From Lujinxingia litoralis (GTDB taxonomy: Bacteria > Myxococcota_A > Bradymonadia > Bradymonadales > Bradymonadaceae), in contig NZ_QHKO01000006.1 of assembly GCF_003260125.1 (NCBI RefSeq), forward strand, positions 62,001-126,000: DNA of 64,000 nucleotides, written 5' to 3'. This document shows, piece by piece, positions 21,082-32,084 of the stretch (position 1 is the first letter of the stretch; every line of letters starts with the position of its first letter). Below the pieces are notes generated by a model, which ran no database searches, was not told the DNA's origin, and saw only the letters and a program-made list of their open reading frames with translations. The position numbers and the translations under genes were made by a program.

Positions 21082-22857
21082 TCAGTCTTCCAGAATCAGG
21101 GAGCCCAGGAGGTTGGTCGGCACAAACCCCTCGTCGCCTCGCTGCAGGTGCAGGGTTTCCACCACGAGTTCGCCGCGGCGAGTGTTGTCCGGGGCGCGAA
21201 GGATCACGCGGGCGTTGGGAGCGGGGAGCAGGTCGTGGCGCTCGGCATGCTGCGTGATCATCGCCTCCAGCTCGGCGCGGAGCTCTTGGCCCTCGACGTC
21301 AACGAGCAGCGTGCTCCCCTCAAAGGAGACCCGGAGCGCCTGTTGGCCGGGGCGCTCGATGGTGGTGACCGAGGCTTTGGGGGAGGGCATGTGGTGGAGC
21401 GGGTAGATGATGGCGGCCCGCTCCACCCGCAGCGCGGTGGTCTGGGCCTGGATCACGCGCACTCCGGTGGGGTCGTGCTCGGGGGTGTTCCACCGCAGCT
21501 CGTAGAGGAGCGAGGCCCACTGCTCCGCATCGATGTCGTCGGGGCGGTAGCTCTTAAGGAGCGAGGGGCCGAAATGATGGCTGAGGTAGAGGTAGCTCCG
21601 GATGGCCTCGTTGCTCTTTTGGGGCGCGCTTTTGAGGCGATCGAGATCCAGGGCGCCTCGGTCATCGAGGAGCTCCTGGGCGTGGACCAGGGCTTCAAAG
21701 CGCGCCAGCTGGCTGCGCTGGGTGAGGGCCGGGGCGCTGAGCGGGCCCAGCGCCGAGAGCAGGGCCGTGGCCGAGACGAGCAGGGGGGCGACCCAGGGGG
21801 GGAGGGGGCGCCGGCGAAAAAAGCCGACGATGCCCAGCGCGCAGTAGAGGGTCAGGACCCCCAGCGCGGCCACCCGCAGGTAGCGAAACTCGGTCCAGCC
21901 GTACTGGTCGATGCGGATGAAGATCGCCCAGAAGGCCAGCGGGAGCGTGGGCGCCACGACCAGGGGCAGGGCGTCGACGATGCGCGTTAAGACCGCGTAG
22001 CCCGGGTGGGAGCGCATGGGCTCGACCTGCTCCAGCGCCAGCCAGGTCAGCAGGCCGGCGCCCAGGATCAGCGGGGAGATCACGTTGGCGGGCAGGCCCT
22101 CGGTGAGGAGGATGCGAAAGGCGTAGGCGTAGGTGATCGCCAGATAGAGCGCGGTCAGGGGGAGCGCCAGGTAGACTCCCAGGCGTACAAACCAGTGGAT
22201 CTCCTCGGAGGGGGCCGGCGTGTCCAGCTCCAGGATCACGCTGGTGCGGGTGGCCAGCATCCAGGGCAGGCCCACGCCGGCGATCCAGGCGCCCAGGTGG
22301 GCGTAGATCTCGGGGGAGATGTGGAGATCGAAGAGGGCCTCCAGCGAGCTCAGCGCCAGGGCGATCCCTACCCAGAGCGCGCCCAGGTAGAGGGTCTGCG
22401 TGAGCAGCGAGGTCACCAGGCGGTAGGTCATCCGCAGGTAGCGCAGCGAGGAGGGCAGGGGGTGCTCTCGGAGCGCCAGGGGGATGAGCAGGAGCGCGGC
22501 GCCGGCGCCGGTGAGCATCAGCCCCAGGCGCCAGACCTCGGCGATCGAGTCCCCGGAGAGTCCCAGATGGCCCCAGAGGGCGCAGACCCCGATCACCGCC
22601 AGGCTCAACGCCCAGCGGGGCGCCGGCCGGAGCACCTGGAGGCGGCTCAGGTAGCTCAGACCGAAGAGCCAGACCATCGCCAGCGCTGCCGCCCCGGCCA
22701 TGGCCACGGCCCAGCCGCCATCGACAAGGTCTTCGGTGGTCGCGCTGAGCAGCGCCGCGATCGCCACGCCCAGGATGAGCTCCAGGGGGTGTTCCCCGGC
22801 GGCGCGCCGGGCGTGTGTCGCAAAGCGTTTGAAATATCCGGCCATGGCCTCTTGCAT
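21082..22857 (-). CDS. DUF4153-type integral membrane protein
   Basis: The protein has 591 residues. About twelve hydrophobic segments fill residues 25-390, for example ELILGVAIAALLSATTEDL and LRVAALGVLTLYCALGIVGFF. A soluble C-terminal domain follows (RYLYLSHHFGPSLLKSYRPDD onward, ending LLGSLILED). The arrangement, and the family tract LYLAITYAYAFRILLTEG, fit DUF4153 membrane proteins, whose function is unknown. AGGAG lies well placed before the ATG. It is divergent from the next gene. Confidence 0.8.
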   Translation of the reverse strand: MQEAMAGYFKRFATHARRAAGEHPLELILGVAIAALLSATTEDLVDGGWAVAMAGAAALAMVWLFGLSYLSRLQVLRPAPRWALSLAVIGVCALWGHLGLSGDSIAEVWRLGLMLTGAGAALLLIPLALREHPLPSSLRYLRMTYRLVTSLLTQTLYLGALWVGIALALSSLEALFDLHISPEIYAHLGAWIAGVGLPWMLATRTSVILELDTPAPSEEIHWFVRLGVYLALPLTALYLAITYAYAFRILLTEGLPANVISPLILGAGLLTWLALEQVEPMRSHPGYAVLTRIVDALPLVVAPTLPLAFWAIFIRIDQYGWTEFRYLRVAALGVLTLYCALGIVGFFRRRPLPPWVAPLLVSATALLSALGPLSAPALTQRSQLARFEALVHAQELLDDRGALDLDRLKSAPQKSNEAIRSYLYLSHHFGPSLLKSYRPDDIDAEQWASLLYELRWNTPEHDPTGVRVIQAQTTALRVERAAIIYPLHHMPSPKASVTTIERPGQQALRVSFEGSTLLVDVEGQELRAELEAMITQHAERHDLLPAPNARVILRAPDNTRRGELVVETLHLQRGDEGFVPTNLLGSLILED

Positions 22858-23000
22858 CGTCTGCTCCTAAAGCGCGGGGAGAGTAGGCCGGGCCCGGTCC
22901 CGGGCCCGGTGGGGGCGTTTGGTAGACGAAGGCTCGGTGCCCATCTTCATCGCAGCGTCTTTCGGTGAGCTCAAACCATTTCTACCCCGCGGATTCGATC

Positions 23001-23534
23001 ATGAGCGAACGCCTCTACCTGCAGACCTACCTTCGCGATCACTACGCCGCCGCGACCGGCGGGCTGGAGTTGGCGCGGCGCATCGCCAGAGAAAACAGCG
23101 CCAACCCCATTGGCCACACCATGGCCGAGATCGCCGAAGCCATCGAAGACGAGGTCACCCTCCTGCGGGCCATCCTCAAGGAGCTGGAGATCTCGCCATC
23201 TCGCCTCAAAGGCGCCGGGGTGTGGATGGCCGAGAAGATGGGGCGCCTCAAACTCAACAACGAGGTGGTGCGCTACTCCCACTTAAGCCGTCTGGTGGAG
23301 CTGGAGGGGGCGCTAAGCGGCGTGCAGGCCAAAGAGGCGCTCTGGCGCACCCTGCTCCTGGCCCGCGAGCATCACCCGGAGCTGGAGAAGTTTGATCTGG
23401 AGGCGTTGTTGGAGCAGGCCGGCCTGCAACGCCGCCGCCTGCGGGAGCTGCATCACGACGCCGCGCTGATCGTGCTGCGCAAAGACCGCACTCACCCCCA
23501 TCCGGAGTTTGATGAGCGTCCCCCGGCGAGTTGA
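23001..23534 (+). CDS. hypothetical all-helical protein
   Basis: The protein has 177 residues from ATG 23001. The open frame extends 36 bases further, but that part has no ribosome site. It is almost entirely amphipathic helix: LQTYLRDHYAAATGGLELARRIARE, then PIGHTMAEIAEAIEDEVTLLRAILKEL, and so on. The spacing of Glu and His suggests a four-helix, ferritin-like bundle, but no di-iron motif pair is convincing. It resembles no family that I can name. It is followed directly by the roughly 110-bp dispersed repeat. Confidence 0.72.
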   Translation: MSERLYLQTYLRDHYAAATGGLELARRIARENSANPIGHTMAEIAEAIEDEVTLLRAILKELEISPSRLKGAGVWMAEKMGRLKLNNEVVRYSHLSRLVELEGALSGVQAKEALWRTLLLAREHHPELEKFDLEALLEQAGLQRRRLRELHHDAALIVLRKDRTHPHPEFDERPPAS

Positions 23535-23536
23535 GC

Positions 23537-23652
23537 CCGAGCGCCCCAGTCCGCCGCTGGCTTCGTTGCTGCGTCGTCGCGGTAGCGCTGCTACACGCTC
23601 CTCCTTGCTCCTTGCCAATCGTCGCCCTGGATTCGCGCGGGTTGGGTGATGT
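23537..23652. repeat. dispersed ~110-bp element, copy 1
   Basis: The core GCGTCGTCGCGGTAGCGCTG continues for about 45 more bases (to CAATCGTCGCCCTGGAT). It recurs almost identically at 30966-31085 and, with that middle part missing, at 30893-30964. Here it abuts the short GAGCCC tract at 23657-23675. It lies in the gap after the helical protein gene. Confidence 0.8.
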
Positions 23653-23676
23653 TCGTAAGCGAGCCCGAGCCCGAGT

Positions 23677-24270
23677 TTAGCGCACCGTCCAGGCGAACTT
23701 CTGCCCCCAGGTGGCATCCATCGGCCCTGCCGGGATCTGCAACTCCAGAAGCTCCCGACCGGTCGTGCTGCGCGGCCCGCATACCTCGGCGCGCCGCTCG
23801 ATCACTCGATAGGATTGCTCGGTCGGGCGCGTCACGTTGAGCGCATTAAAGGTGTCGGCCACCACTCCCTCGATCGCAAATACGCTCTCGCGCCCCGAAT
23901 AGAAATGGTCCACCACGCTGACCTCCTCATCGTCGAAGGTCACCGGGTTACCGTTGAGCTTCACCTCGTAAAATGAAAGCGGCTCATCAAGGTTAATACT
24001 CGAACGCGCCACATAACGGACGCAAACCTCGCTCTCAGTCAGCGAGCTGAGCTCCGCCTCATCAACAACCGCCGAACGCAGCACCCCGGACGGCGTAGTT
24101 TCAGAGTGAGGGCCGGCCCCCATCGGGGAGTCCAAATAGTTCACCTGCCGAGTCTGGCCCGGCTGGCCCACAGCGTCGGCGCTGACGGTGCGCTCCACGC
24201 TCTTATGAGCACAGCCGACCAACATCATCAACAGACTTGCCGTTAGTACACATTGCGTTTGAATTCTCAT
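23677..24270 (-). CDS. lipoprotein of unknown function
   Basis: The protein has 197 residues. The signal peptide ends in the lipobox MLVGC. The mature part is mostly beta strand (CVRYVARSSINLDEPLSFYEVKL, SYRVIERRAEVCGP) with no family that I recognise. An AAGGAT site lies before the ATG. Codon use looks slightly less GC-biased than its neighbours, for instance AAT and ATA codons, which could mean a newer arrival (weak inference). It stands alone between a dispersed repeat and a 389-base gap. Confidence 0.72.
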   Translation of the reverse strand: MRIQTQCVLTASLLMMLVGCAHKSVERTVSADAVGQPGQTRQVNYLDSPMGAGPHSETTPSGVLRSAVVDEAELSSLTESEVCVRYVARSSINLDEPLSFYEVKLNGNPVTFDDEEVSVVDHFYSGRESVFAIEGVVADTFNALNVTRPTEQSYRVIERRAEVCGPRSTTGRELLELQIPAGPMDATWGQKFAWTVR

Positions 24271-24585
24271 AACTATCCTTCGAACTGAATCTGCCTGAAT
24301 TTACGCCAGCACAAAGACGTGAACTCAGCCGAATTATTTAACGTGATCCGTCCTAATGAGCTCTGCGGGGATCGAATGAAGCCTCCGCCTGCTCACCACG
24401 TACACAAAATCACTTAAAAGCGGTGCTTCCTGCCCCCTGATATCGGCGATATCGCACGCCTGCGATGCGCCACCCGGCGTTGCAAACGCCCAATGGAGAC
24501 GAAGGGCAAGGTCGCAGCCCGGGAGGCGTCTGAAGCGCCCGGATGTTCGCCCCCCGGAAGTGGTCGAGCCCGAGCCCGCAGCCGC

Positions 24586-24624
24586 ATAAAAAAGCCCCGT
24601 ACCTCTTTTACAAGGTGCGGGGCG
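24586..24624 (-). terminator. rho-independent terminator of the truncated adhesin gene
   Basis: Read on the minus strand, GCCCCGCACCTT, a short loop and AGGTACGGGGC form a stem with one mismatch followed by TTTTTT. It lies about 40 bases past the stop of the gene ending at 24660. The remaining 389-base gap (24271-24659) shows nothing else. Confidence 0.85.
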
Positions 24625-24659
24625 TCGGCGCTCATGAGCGCAGGTCGTATCAGGCCGGC

Positions 24660-26240
<1,581 letters not shown>

Positions 26241-26416
26241 ATCCGAGGCGGTCCAGGCCGCTCCTACCGGAGTAGTTTCCGGCGCTCCGAAGAAAGATGT
26301 TTTCCTCAGGAACCTGAGACATGCCTCCGGGCATACCCGGTCCTAGTGTTCGGGTTGGGGGGCCTGCGAGAACGCTCGAGATGCTGGTCGATGTGTGAGG
26401 ACGTTTGGGCGTTCAC

Positions 26417-26497
26417 GAGGTCGAGCCCGAGCCCGAGAACGAGCCCGAGCACGAGCCCGAGCCCGAGCCCGAGCCCGAGAACGAGCCCGAGCACGGG
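26417..26497. repeat. (GAGNNC)n hexamer tract a
   Basis: GAG-CCC, GAG-AAC and GAG-CAC hexamers alternate over about 80 bases in the gap between the truncated adhesin and the first outer-membrane protein gene. It belongs to the same family as the tracts at 31087-31288 and 31714-31990. Confidence 0.9.
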
Positions 26498-26518
26498 ACG
26501 CGCGACGCGGGGGAGGGA

Positions 26519-27355
26519 TCAGTAGATCGGAACGCCGCTCTTGTCGTACTGCGGTTTTTCGGGCTCGGGTTCAGGCGCGGGTTCTGTGGGGCGCGCGGGC
26601 TCTGCGGGGGCCTGCACCTGGGCGGGCGCATCGCTGGATGCCGGGATCGTCGCCAGCGGTTCGCTGCCCCCGAAGCGGTAGTTCATCCCCACGCTGAGTT
26701 GGGCGAGCGCCGGGATGCCCGACTCGCCAAAAAACAGCACGTTCATGCGGCCTTCTTCGTCGACGGAGACGGGCATCATGATGAACTCGGCCTGAAGCGC
26801 GAGGCGTTCTCGCAGGTCGTATTCCAGGCCCACGAAGCCTCCCAGGGTCGCGCCCCGGAACTGGTAGGTGCTGCCGGTGCCGCTGTCGTTGCTCTCAAAG
26901 CCGGTCATCACGTTGGACTGGACCCCCGCGTAGAAGAGATCCCCCTCGTTGAGGGCGGTGGAGACGCGCGGGGTGAAGTTGATCAACGCCGCGCGGCGCC
27001 CGTCGGATCCGAAGGAAAAATCGTTGCTGTCTCCGAGCACAAACACCGTCTCGGTCTGCAGGCTCAGCGTCAGCCAGTCACTGGGGTAGAGGCGCGCGCT
27101 CGCCCCGAGGTTGGCGGTCATGAAGGCAAAGCCGGCCTGGAGGCCCAGGTCGGCCTTATCGCCTACGCCGACCTTCCCGTAGGCCGAGGCCCGGGGGATG
27201 TAGAGCAGCCCCGGCCAGTCGAGCGAGCCGCCGACCACGGCCTCCCCACTCTCGAGCTGGCGAGCGGTCTCCATCGTTGTAAACGAGCACCCCGAGCTAA
27301 GCCCGGCGATCAGCGCGATCAGCGCCGTGGTCTGACGAATATTCACTGGCAACAT
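26519..27355 (-). CDS. outer-membrane beta-barrel lipoprotein, paralogue 1
   Basis: The protein has 278 residues. The signal ends in the lipobox GLSSGC. A family motif TTMETARQLESGEAVVGGSLDWPG follows, then a strand-rich region with alternating hydrophobic residues ending YRFGG, like a beta-barrel. The C-terminal 50 residues are Pro/Ala/Glu-rich and probably disordered. The ATG at 27355 has AGGAG upstream and is preferred to the GTG at 27361. It is clearly homologous to the gene that precedes it on this strand (27506-28249). Confidence 0.75.
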   Translation of the reverse strand: MLPVNIRQTTALIALIAGLSSGCSFTTMETARQLESGEAVVGGSLDWPGLLYIPRASAYGKVGVGDKADLGLQAGFAFMTANLGASARLYPSDWLTLSLQTETVFVLGDSNDFSFGSDGRRAALINFTPRVSTALNEGDLFYAGVQSNVMTGFESNDSGTGSTYQFRGATLGGFVGLEYDLRERLALQAEFIMMPVSVDEEGRMNVLFFGESGIPALAQLSVGMNYRFGGSEPLATIPASSDAPAQVQAPAEPARPTEPAPEPEPEKPQYDKSGVPIY

Positions 27356-27505
27356 CTCCACTCCTCATCGATATCGTCGTCGGCGCCGGCGTCAGGCCGG
27401 TCCGCATCGTCGGTCACGCATCTTGAACCCCGTCGATTCCATGGCTGCGATCTATAGAGAGGAATGCCCGGAACGTCGAGGGGCACGTCAGCTCGGCCTC
27501 CCGGG

Positions 27506-28249
27506 CTAAAAGGAGGCCTCGGGAAGTCTCGGCGCCTGAGGCTTTTCGCCGAAGCGGTAATGCAGCCCGACGCTGATCTGGACGTGGGGAATGAGCAACT
27601 TTTCCAGTCCGGAGAATTCGGTCAAAAAAGGATGGATGAGCAGCTCGTACTGCAGGTTCCACCGGGGGGAGAGCGCCACTTCCCTGCCGATAAACGCGCC
27701 GAGCAACCCGATACCAATGTCGAAGTCCGAGAGCAGGGAGCCGTTGTCGAGGTAGGTGGCGATGCCGATGAGCTGCACGCCTCCGTAGAGGGGGCGGTCG
27801 GGTTTGGCGGCGGTGGAGATGCGATGGGTGACGTTGAGCGTATTCTCTTCCATCCCGTACACCGACCAATCCTGATAGCCCAAAAGATGGCCGAGGAGGA
27901 TGTAGCCCTCGACCTGCATACTCAGGGTCAGCCAGTCGCTGGGATAGAGGCGCGCCGAAAGTCCCAGGCGAGCGGTGGAGTAGCTGCTGGCAACCTGGGC
28001 GCCGATATCGCCCAGATCTCCCAGACCATGCTTGGCCGAGACCGCGATGTTGGGGAAGTAGACGTAACCCGGGTACTCGATCGCGCCGCTTACCACGGTC
28101 TCCCCGGCGTTGAGCTGGCGCGCGCTCTCCATGGTGGTCAAGGCGCACCCGCTGCCGGCGCTCGGGGTCAGCGCGAGTGTGGCCAGCATGGCGAGCGCGG
28201 TCGCATGGCGTTGCAGGCCGCGGGATTCGGGCAGGTGAGGCTCAGACAT
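27506..28249 (-). CDS. outer-membrane beta-barrel lipoprotein, paralogue 2
   Basis: The protein has 247 residues. It shares the order of paralogue 1: lipobox-like GSGC, TTMESARQLNAGETVVSGAIEYPG, then LGLSARLYPSDWLTLSMQVEG (paralogue 1: LGASARLYPSDWLTLSLQTET) and a closing YRFGEKP. It lacks the Pro-rich tail. The two genes are an old tandem duplication, 150 bases apart, both on the minus strand. Function unknown; barrel or adhesin-like surface protein. Confidence 0.75.
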   Translation of the reverse strand: MSEPHLPESRGLQRHATALAMLATLALTPSAGSGCALTTMESARQLNAGETVVSGAIEYPGYVYFPNIAVSAKHGLGDLGDIGAQVASSYSTARLGLSARLYPSDWLTLSMQVEGYILLGHLLGYQDWSVYGMEENTLNVTHRISTAAKPDRPLYGGVQLIGIATYLDNGSLLSDFDIGIGLLGAFIGREVALSPRWNLQYELLIHPFLTEFSGLEKLLIPHVQISVGLHYRFGEKPQAPRLPEASF

Positions 28250-28363
28250 CGGAACCACTCGATTCAGGGGAGCGCTAAGGAAGGCAGTGAGCCTTCTTCA
28301 TAGTCTCCCCCGAAGGAGTGAGTCACGATGGCGTGCTACCGCGTTGAAAACGCGGTGGAAAGC

Positions 28364-29116
28364 TCAGCGCGCGCCAAAAAAGGTCCGGACTTTGTGGAGG
28401 GCCTGCCCGCGGTGGCTGATCGCGCCTTTTTCTTCCAGCGTCAGCTCGGCCATCGTGCGCCCGAGCGAGGGGACGTAGAAGTAGGGGTCGTAGCCAAAGC
28501 CGCCTTCGCCCCGGGGCTCGGTGAGGATCTGGCCCTCCACCGTCCCGCGAAACCACACCACGGCCAGATCTCCCACCCGTACCAGCTCGCCCTCGTTGCG
28601 CGGGGCGCCGCCGGGGACCTCGTCCAGGGTCAGGCCGCAGCGGGCCAGGAGCGCGCGCCCCACCGCGCCGGGTCCCAGGACCAGGCAGATCACGCTCTCA
28701 AAGCGCGCCGCCGGCCCGAGCGCCCCGGCCCAGCTCTGGGGATCGAGGGCCTGCACCGCGGCGATGAGCTTTGCGTTGTTGGCCGCATCATCGGCGTCTT
28801 CGCCGGCGTAGCGGGCGCTGGTGACCCCGGGAGCGCCGCCCAGCGCGTCGACCACCAGCCCGGAGTCATCGGCCAGCGAGACGCATTCGGTGTCGCGAGC
28901 CGTCCAGAGCCCCTTTTTGATGGCGTTGCCCTCGAAGCTGTCGGCGTCTTCGATCACGGCGTCGAGCGGGCGCGGGAAGCTCTGGCGATCCAGGACCTGC
29001 CACCGGGTGGCGAGCAAATCGCCCAGACTGGCGGCGATCTCCCGGCGTTTGCCGGCGTTTGTGGTGGCGATCACAAAGGTATCGTCGGGCCCGGCCGAGG
29101 TTGAAAGCTGCTCCAT
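28364..29116 (-). CDS. rdgB: non-canonical purine NTP pyrophosphatase
   Basis: The protein has 250 residues. The Ham1/RdgB motifs are in order: FVIATTNAGKRREI near the start, FEGNAIKKG, SLADDSGLVVDALGGAPGVTSARYAGE, GGFGYDPYFYVP, and SHRGQAL near the end. The enzyme hydrolyses ITP, dITP and XTP to the monophosphate, keeping deaminated purines out of DNA. An insert of about 45 residues (SWAGALGPAARFESVICLVLG region) makes it longer than the usual 200. The ribosome site is weak. Confidence 0.93.
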   Translation of the reverse strand: MEQLSTSAGPDDTFVIATTNAGKRREIAASLGDLLATRWQVLDRQSFPRPLDAVIEDADSFEGNAIKKGLWTARDTECVSLADDSGLVVDALGGAPGVTSARYAGEDADDAANNAKLIAAVQALDPQSWAGALGPAARFESVICLVLGPGAVGRALLARCGLTLDEVPGGAPRNEGELVRVGDLAVVWFRGTVEGQILTEPRGEGGFGYDPYFYVPSLGRTMAELTLEEKGAISHRGQALHKVRTFFGAR

Positions 29117-29284
29117 CAGGTCTTACACCTTGCTCTGGTATGTTCATGATCGCTCTGGGGCCGAACTCAGATGGAACCGGCGCACCGCGCAATCTGCCTG
29201 CGCCGCGCTCTAGCAGGCTTTGGGCTCGGCCACAACGCACTTTAAGCCGCTTTTTTGAGCACTTCTCTCCTCCAAGGATGACAG

Positions 29285-30229
29285 ATGATCAGTGTAGGCT
29301 TTGTGGGTTCCACCGGCGTGGGAGAGGTCGCCCGCCATGTGCTCGCCAGGGGACAGTGTCAGGTCAAGGTCTGGCACCCGGGGGAGTCCAGTGACGAGGA
29401 TGTGCTCCCGGGCCAGCGCGTGGAGCTGGCGGAGTTGGCCGAGGCGACGCTGATCGTGTTCTCGGCCCCGGCGGCCAGCTGCCGTTTTACCGCGCGCAAA
29501 CTCGGCGATGTGCTCACCGGTCGCCACGTCATCGTGCACACGCTGCGCGATCTGGAGCCGGGCACCCTTAAGTGCGTCTCGACCATTCTGGAGGAGGAGA
29601 CCCCCACCCGGCGCATCGGCTATCTGGGCGGCCCGATGCTCGGTGTGGATGTGGAGGCCGGCCGCCCGGCCTCGGCGGTCTGCGCCTCGCTCTTCCCCGA
29701 GGTGCATGACCTGGTGGAGGACGCGATGATGTCGGAGAATTTTCGCGTCTACCGCTCCCAGGACCTCATCGGGGCTCAGGTCTGCGGGGCCTACTCCCGG
29801 GTGATCGCGCTGCTCAGCGGGCTGGCCGACGCGCTTCAGCTTGGCTCCAGCCTCCAGGCCACGCTCTTTGCCCGGGGGCTGGCCGAGATGTCGCGTTTTG
29901 TGGTCTTTCGCCAGGGGTTTGAACGCACGGCCTTTGGCCTGGCCGGGGCCGGGGCGCTCTATGCCGATACGCACCTGACGGGCTCGGTCGATTTTCAGAT
30001 CGGCCGCCACCTGGGCAAAGAGCCCGGCAGCGATGTGAAGGGGCTGGTGAAGCGCTACGGGCCCCAGGCAAAGGAGCTCCTGGAGCTGCTGGCGGCGCTG
30101 GCCTCCAGCGCGGAGCACGCCGATCTGGAGCTCCATCTTTTGGAGGGGGCGGCGGCGCTGGCTCATGGCGAGCTCCAGCCGCAGGAGATCGTGCAGCGTC
30201 TGATGACGCTCTCCTCGCTCTACGAGTGA
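29285..30229 (+). CDS. glycerol-3-phosphate dehydrogenase-like protein with altered catalytic site
   Basis: The 314-residue protein follows the GpsA fold: an N-terminal GFVGSTGVGEVARHVL Rossmann start, then TLKCVSTILEEE, then a helical C-terminal domain (LFARGLAEMSRFVVFRQGFERTAFGLAGAGAL). In GpsA the catalytic Lys sits in GALKNVLAIA; the matching stretch here is GAYSRVIALL, with Ser in place of Lys. The dinucleotide loop GSTGVG also departs from GAGAWG. It may therefore be a non-catalytic or differently acting homologue. AAGGAT precedes the ATG. Confidence 0.72.
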   Translation: MISVGFVGSTGVGEVARHVLARGQCQVKVWHPGESSDEDVLPGQRVELAELAEATLIVFSAPAASCRFTARKLGDVLTGRHVIVHTLRDLEPGTLKCVSTILEEETPTRRIGYLGGPMLGVDVEAGRPASAVCASLFPEVHDLVEDAMMSENFRVYRSQDLIGAQVCGAYSRVIALLSGLADALQLGSSLQATLFARGLAEMSRFVVFRQGFERTAFGLAGAGALYADTHLTGSVDFQIGRHLGKEPGSDVKGLVKRYGPQAKELLELLAALASSAEHADLELHLLEGAAALAHGELQPQEIVQRLMTLSSLYE

Positions 30230-30258
30230 GGGCCCCCCAAAGGTTCGTCCGGAGGAAA

Positions 30259-30297
30259 AGCGCGCCGCGAGGGTGGAACACACCCTCGCGGCGCGTT
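30259..30297. terminator. hairpin between convergent genes
   Basis: GCGCGCCGCGAGGGTG, a short GAACA loop and CACCCTCGCGGCGCG form a 15-bp stem between the GpsA-like stop and the CBS gene stop. It is likely a shared terminator. Confidence 0.75.
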
Positions 30298-30313
30298 GCT
30301 CTTAGCGAGGTCT

Positions 30314-30751
30314 TTAAGGCGCGCCGACCGACTCGCCGCTGAAGTAGTCGCGGGCCTCGCGGATCACGTCGACGTAGCTGACGATGCCCACCAGCGTGCC
30401 GGTGATGGGGTCGACCACCGGCACCGCGCCGATTTTCTGGTCGATCATCAACTCGATGACGTCGTTGATGTTGGTCTCCGGGTGCACCGAGATCACGTCG
30501 CCCTGCATCACACTGCTCACCGACTGATCAAAGCGCGGGTCGCTCAGGCGCATCACCTCCAGATCGGAGCCGTCGGGGACCATCAGCCCCTGAAGGTCGC
30601 GGTCGCTGATCATGCCCACAAGTTCGTTATTCTCGACGATGGGCAGGTGGCGTACATCGAGCTCAATGAGCTTGCGGATGACTTCGCGCAGGGGATCGGT
30701 GACGTCGGCGCGCTCGGGGTTTCCGGTCATCAACTCGCTGGCTTCGATCAT
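30314..30751 (-). CDS. CBS-domain protein
   Basis: The 145-residue protein consists of two CBS domains: MTGNPERADVTDPLREVIRKLIELDVRHLPIVENNELVGMISDRDL, then a second with VHPETNINDVIELMIDQKIGAVPVVDPITGTLVGIVSYVDV. Such pairs bind adenosyl nucleotides and regulate partner enzymes or channels. No partner domain is attached. AAGGAG lies before the ATG at 30751, which is preferred over the earlier start 30 bases upstream. Confidence 0.9.
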   Translation of the reverse strand: MIEASELMTGNPERADVTDPLREVIRKLIELDVRHLPIVENNELVGMISDRDLQGLMVPDGSDLEVMRLSDPRFDQSVSSVMQGDVISVHPETNINDVIELMIDQKIGAVPVVDPITGTLVGIVSYVDVIREARDYFSGESVGAP

Positions 30752-30892
30752 GGTCTTCTCCTTACGAACGTGTGAGAACAATCAGCATCCAGTGGCGAGC
30801 GTCGTTTTCGGCGCCCTCGTCAGTACACCTCAAAGCTAAGGCACACGCCGACCGGTCAAGCCCCCCCCGGCACCCCACAACCGCCCCCCCAA

Positions 30893-30964
30893 GCCCGAGC
30901 GGCCCAGTCCGCCGCTGGCGTCGTTGCTGCGTCGTCGCCCTGGGTGCGGCTCGGGTCATGTTCG
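30893..30964. repeat. dispersed element, copy 2 (middle part missing)
   Basis: It shares the outer parts of copies 1 and 3 (GGCCCAGTCCGCCGCTGGCG, GTTGCTGCGTCGTCG, GCCCTGGGTGCGGCTCGG) but lacks the roughly 45-bp centre that contains CGGTAGCGCTGCTACACGC. It is joined head to tail to copy 3. Confidence 0.7.
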
Positions 30965-30965
30965 A

Positions 30966-31085
30966 GCGCCGAGCGCCCCAGGACGACGCTGGCGTCGTTG
31001 CTGCGTCGTCGCGGTAGCGCTGCTACACGCTCCTCCTTGCTCCTTGCCAATCGTCGCCCTGGATGCGGCTCGGGTCATATGTTCG
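30966..31085. repeat. dispersed ~110-bp element, copy 3
   Basis: Nearly identical to copy 1 over the central 75 bases, and ending with the same ATGTTCG boundary next to a GAGCCC tract. A palindromic core, GACGACGCTGGCGTCGT, lies at its left end. Confidence 0.8.
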
Positions 31086-31086
31086 A

Positions 31087-31288
<202 letters not shown>

Positions 31289-31369
31289 CCTTGGCCCCGA
31301 CGCCCCCGCCGCTTATCATCCGCGCGGCTCAAGCCCCGACCCAACCTCACCCACACCCCGGTCCTTCTT

Positions 31370-31711
31370 ATGGGTTACGTCCCTCACCCCACCGAAATCG
31401 AATACAAATCGGCTCAACGCGCGCTGCGCATGAGCTTTAGCGATGATCACGAGTCGGTCTACCCCACGCGCTACCTGCGCGGGTTCTGCCCCTGCGCCCG
31501 CTGTCAGGGGCACACCAGCGGCCCGCACCGATTCATCGAGCATGAGCCGGCCCAGGCCGAGGTCGTCGACGTGCGCCAGGTGGGCAACTACGCCATCAAC
31601 ATCGTATTTGCCGACGGGCACGACACCGGCATCTACTCCTTCCAGCGCCTGCGGGAGCTTTGCCCCTGCCCGCGTTGCATGCCGACGGGGCTGAAGGACG
31701 AGTATCGCTGA
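31370..31711 (+). CDS. DUF971 protein
   Basis: The 113-residue protein matches DUF971, the domain also found at the N-terminus of gamma-butyrobetaine hydroxylases and in Fe-S-related proteins. Features are the two Cys pairs ([16 protein letters not shown]), [11 protein letters not shown] and [11 protein letters not shown]. The role is unknown; metal binding through the Cys clusters is likely. The ATG at 31370 begins where family similarity begins; the open frame upstream is repeat sequence. The gene is bracketed by hexamer tracts of opposite strand sense. Confidence 0.88.
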   Translation: MGYVPHPTEIEYKSAQRALRMSFSDDHESVYPTRYLRGFCPCARCQGHTSGPHRFIEHEPAQAEVVDVRQVGNYAINIVFADGHDTGIYSFQRLRELCPCPRCMPTGLKDEYR

Positions 31712-31713
31712 GG

Positions 31714-31990
<277 letters not shown>

Positions 31991-32017
31991 CCTCGACTTC
32001 GAGGATGAATCAGCGCT

Positions 32018-32062
32018 ACTGCGAATCCCTGACGACGTCGCTGGCTTCGTCCCGGGGCGCTC
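32018..32062. repeat. short hairpin element, copy A
   Basis: CTACTGCGAATCCCTGACGACG-TCGCTGGC-TTCGTCCCGG. It matches CTACCGCGAATCCCGGACGACG and the rest of the stem-loop at 35672-35713. The palindromic core also resembles the left end of the dispersed 110-bp element. Confidence 0.6.
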
Positions 32063-32084
32063 GGCGTTGGATGAGCGTCCCGAA

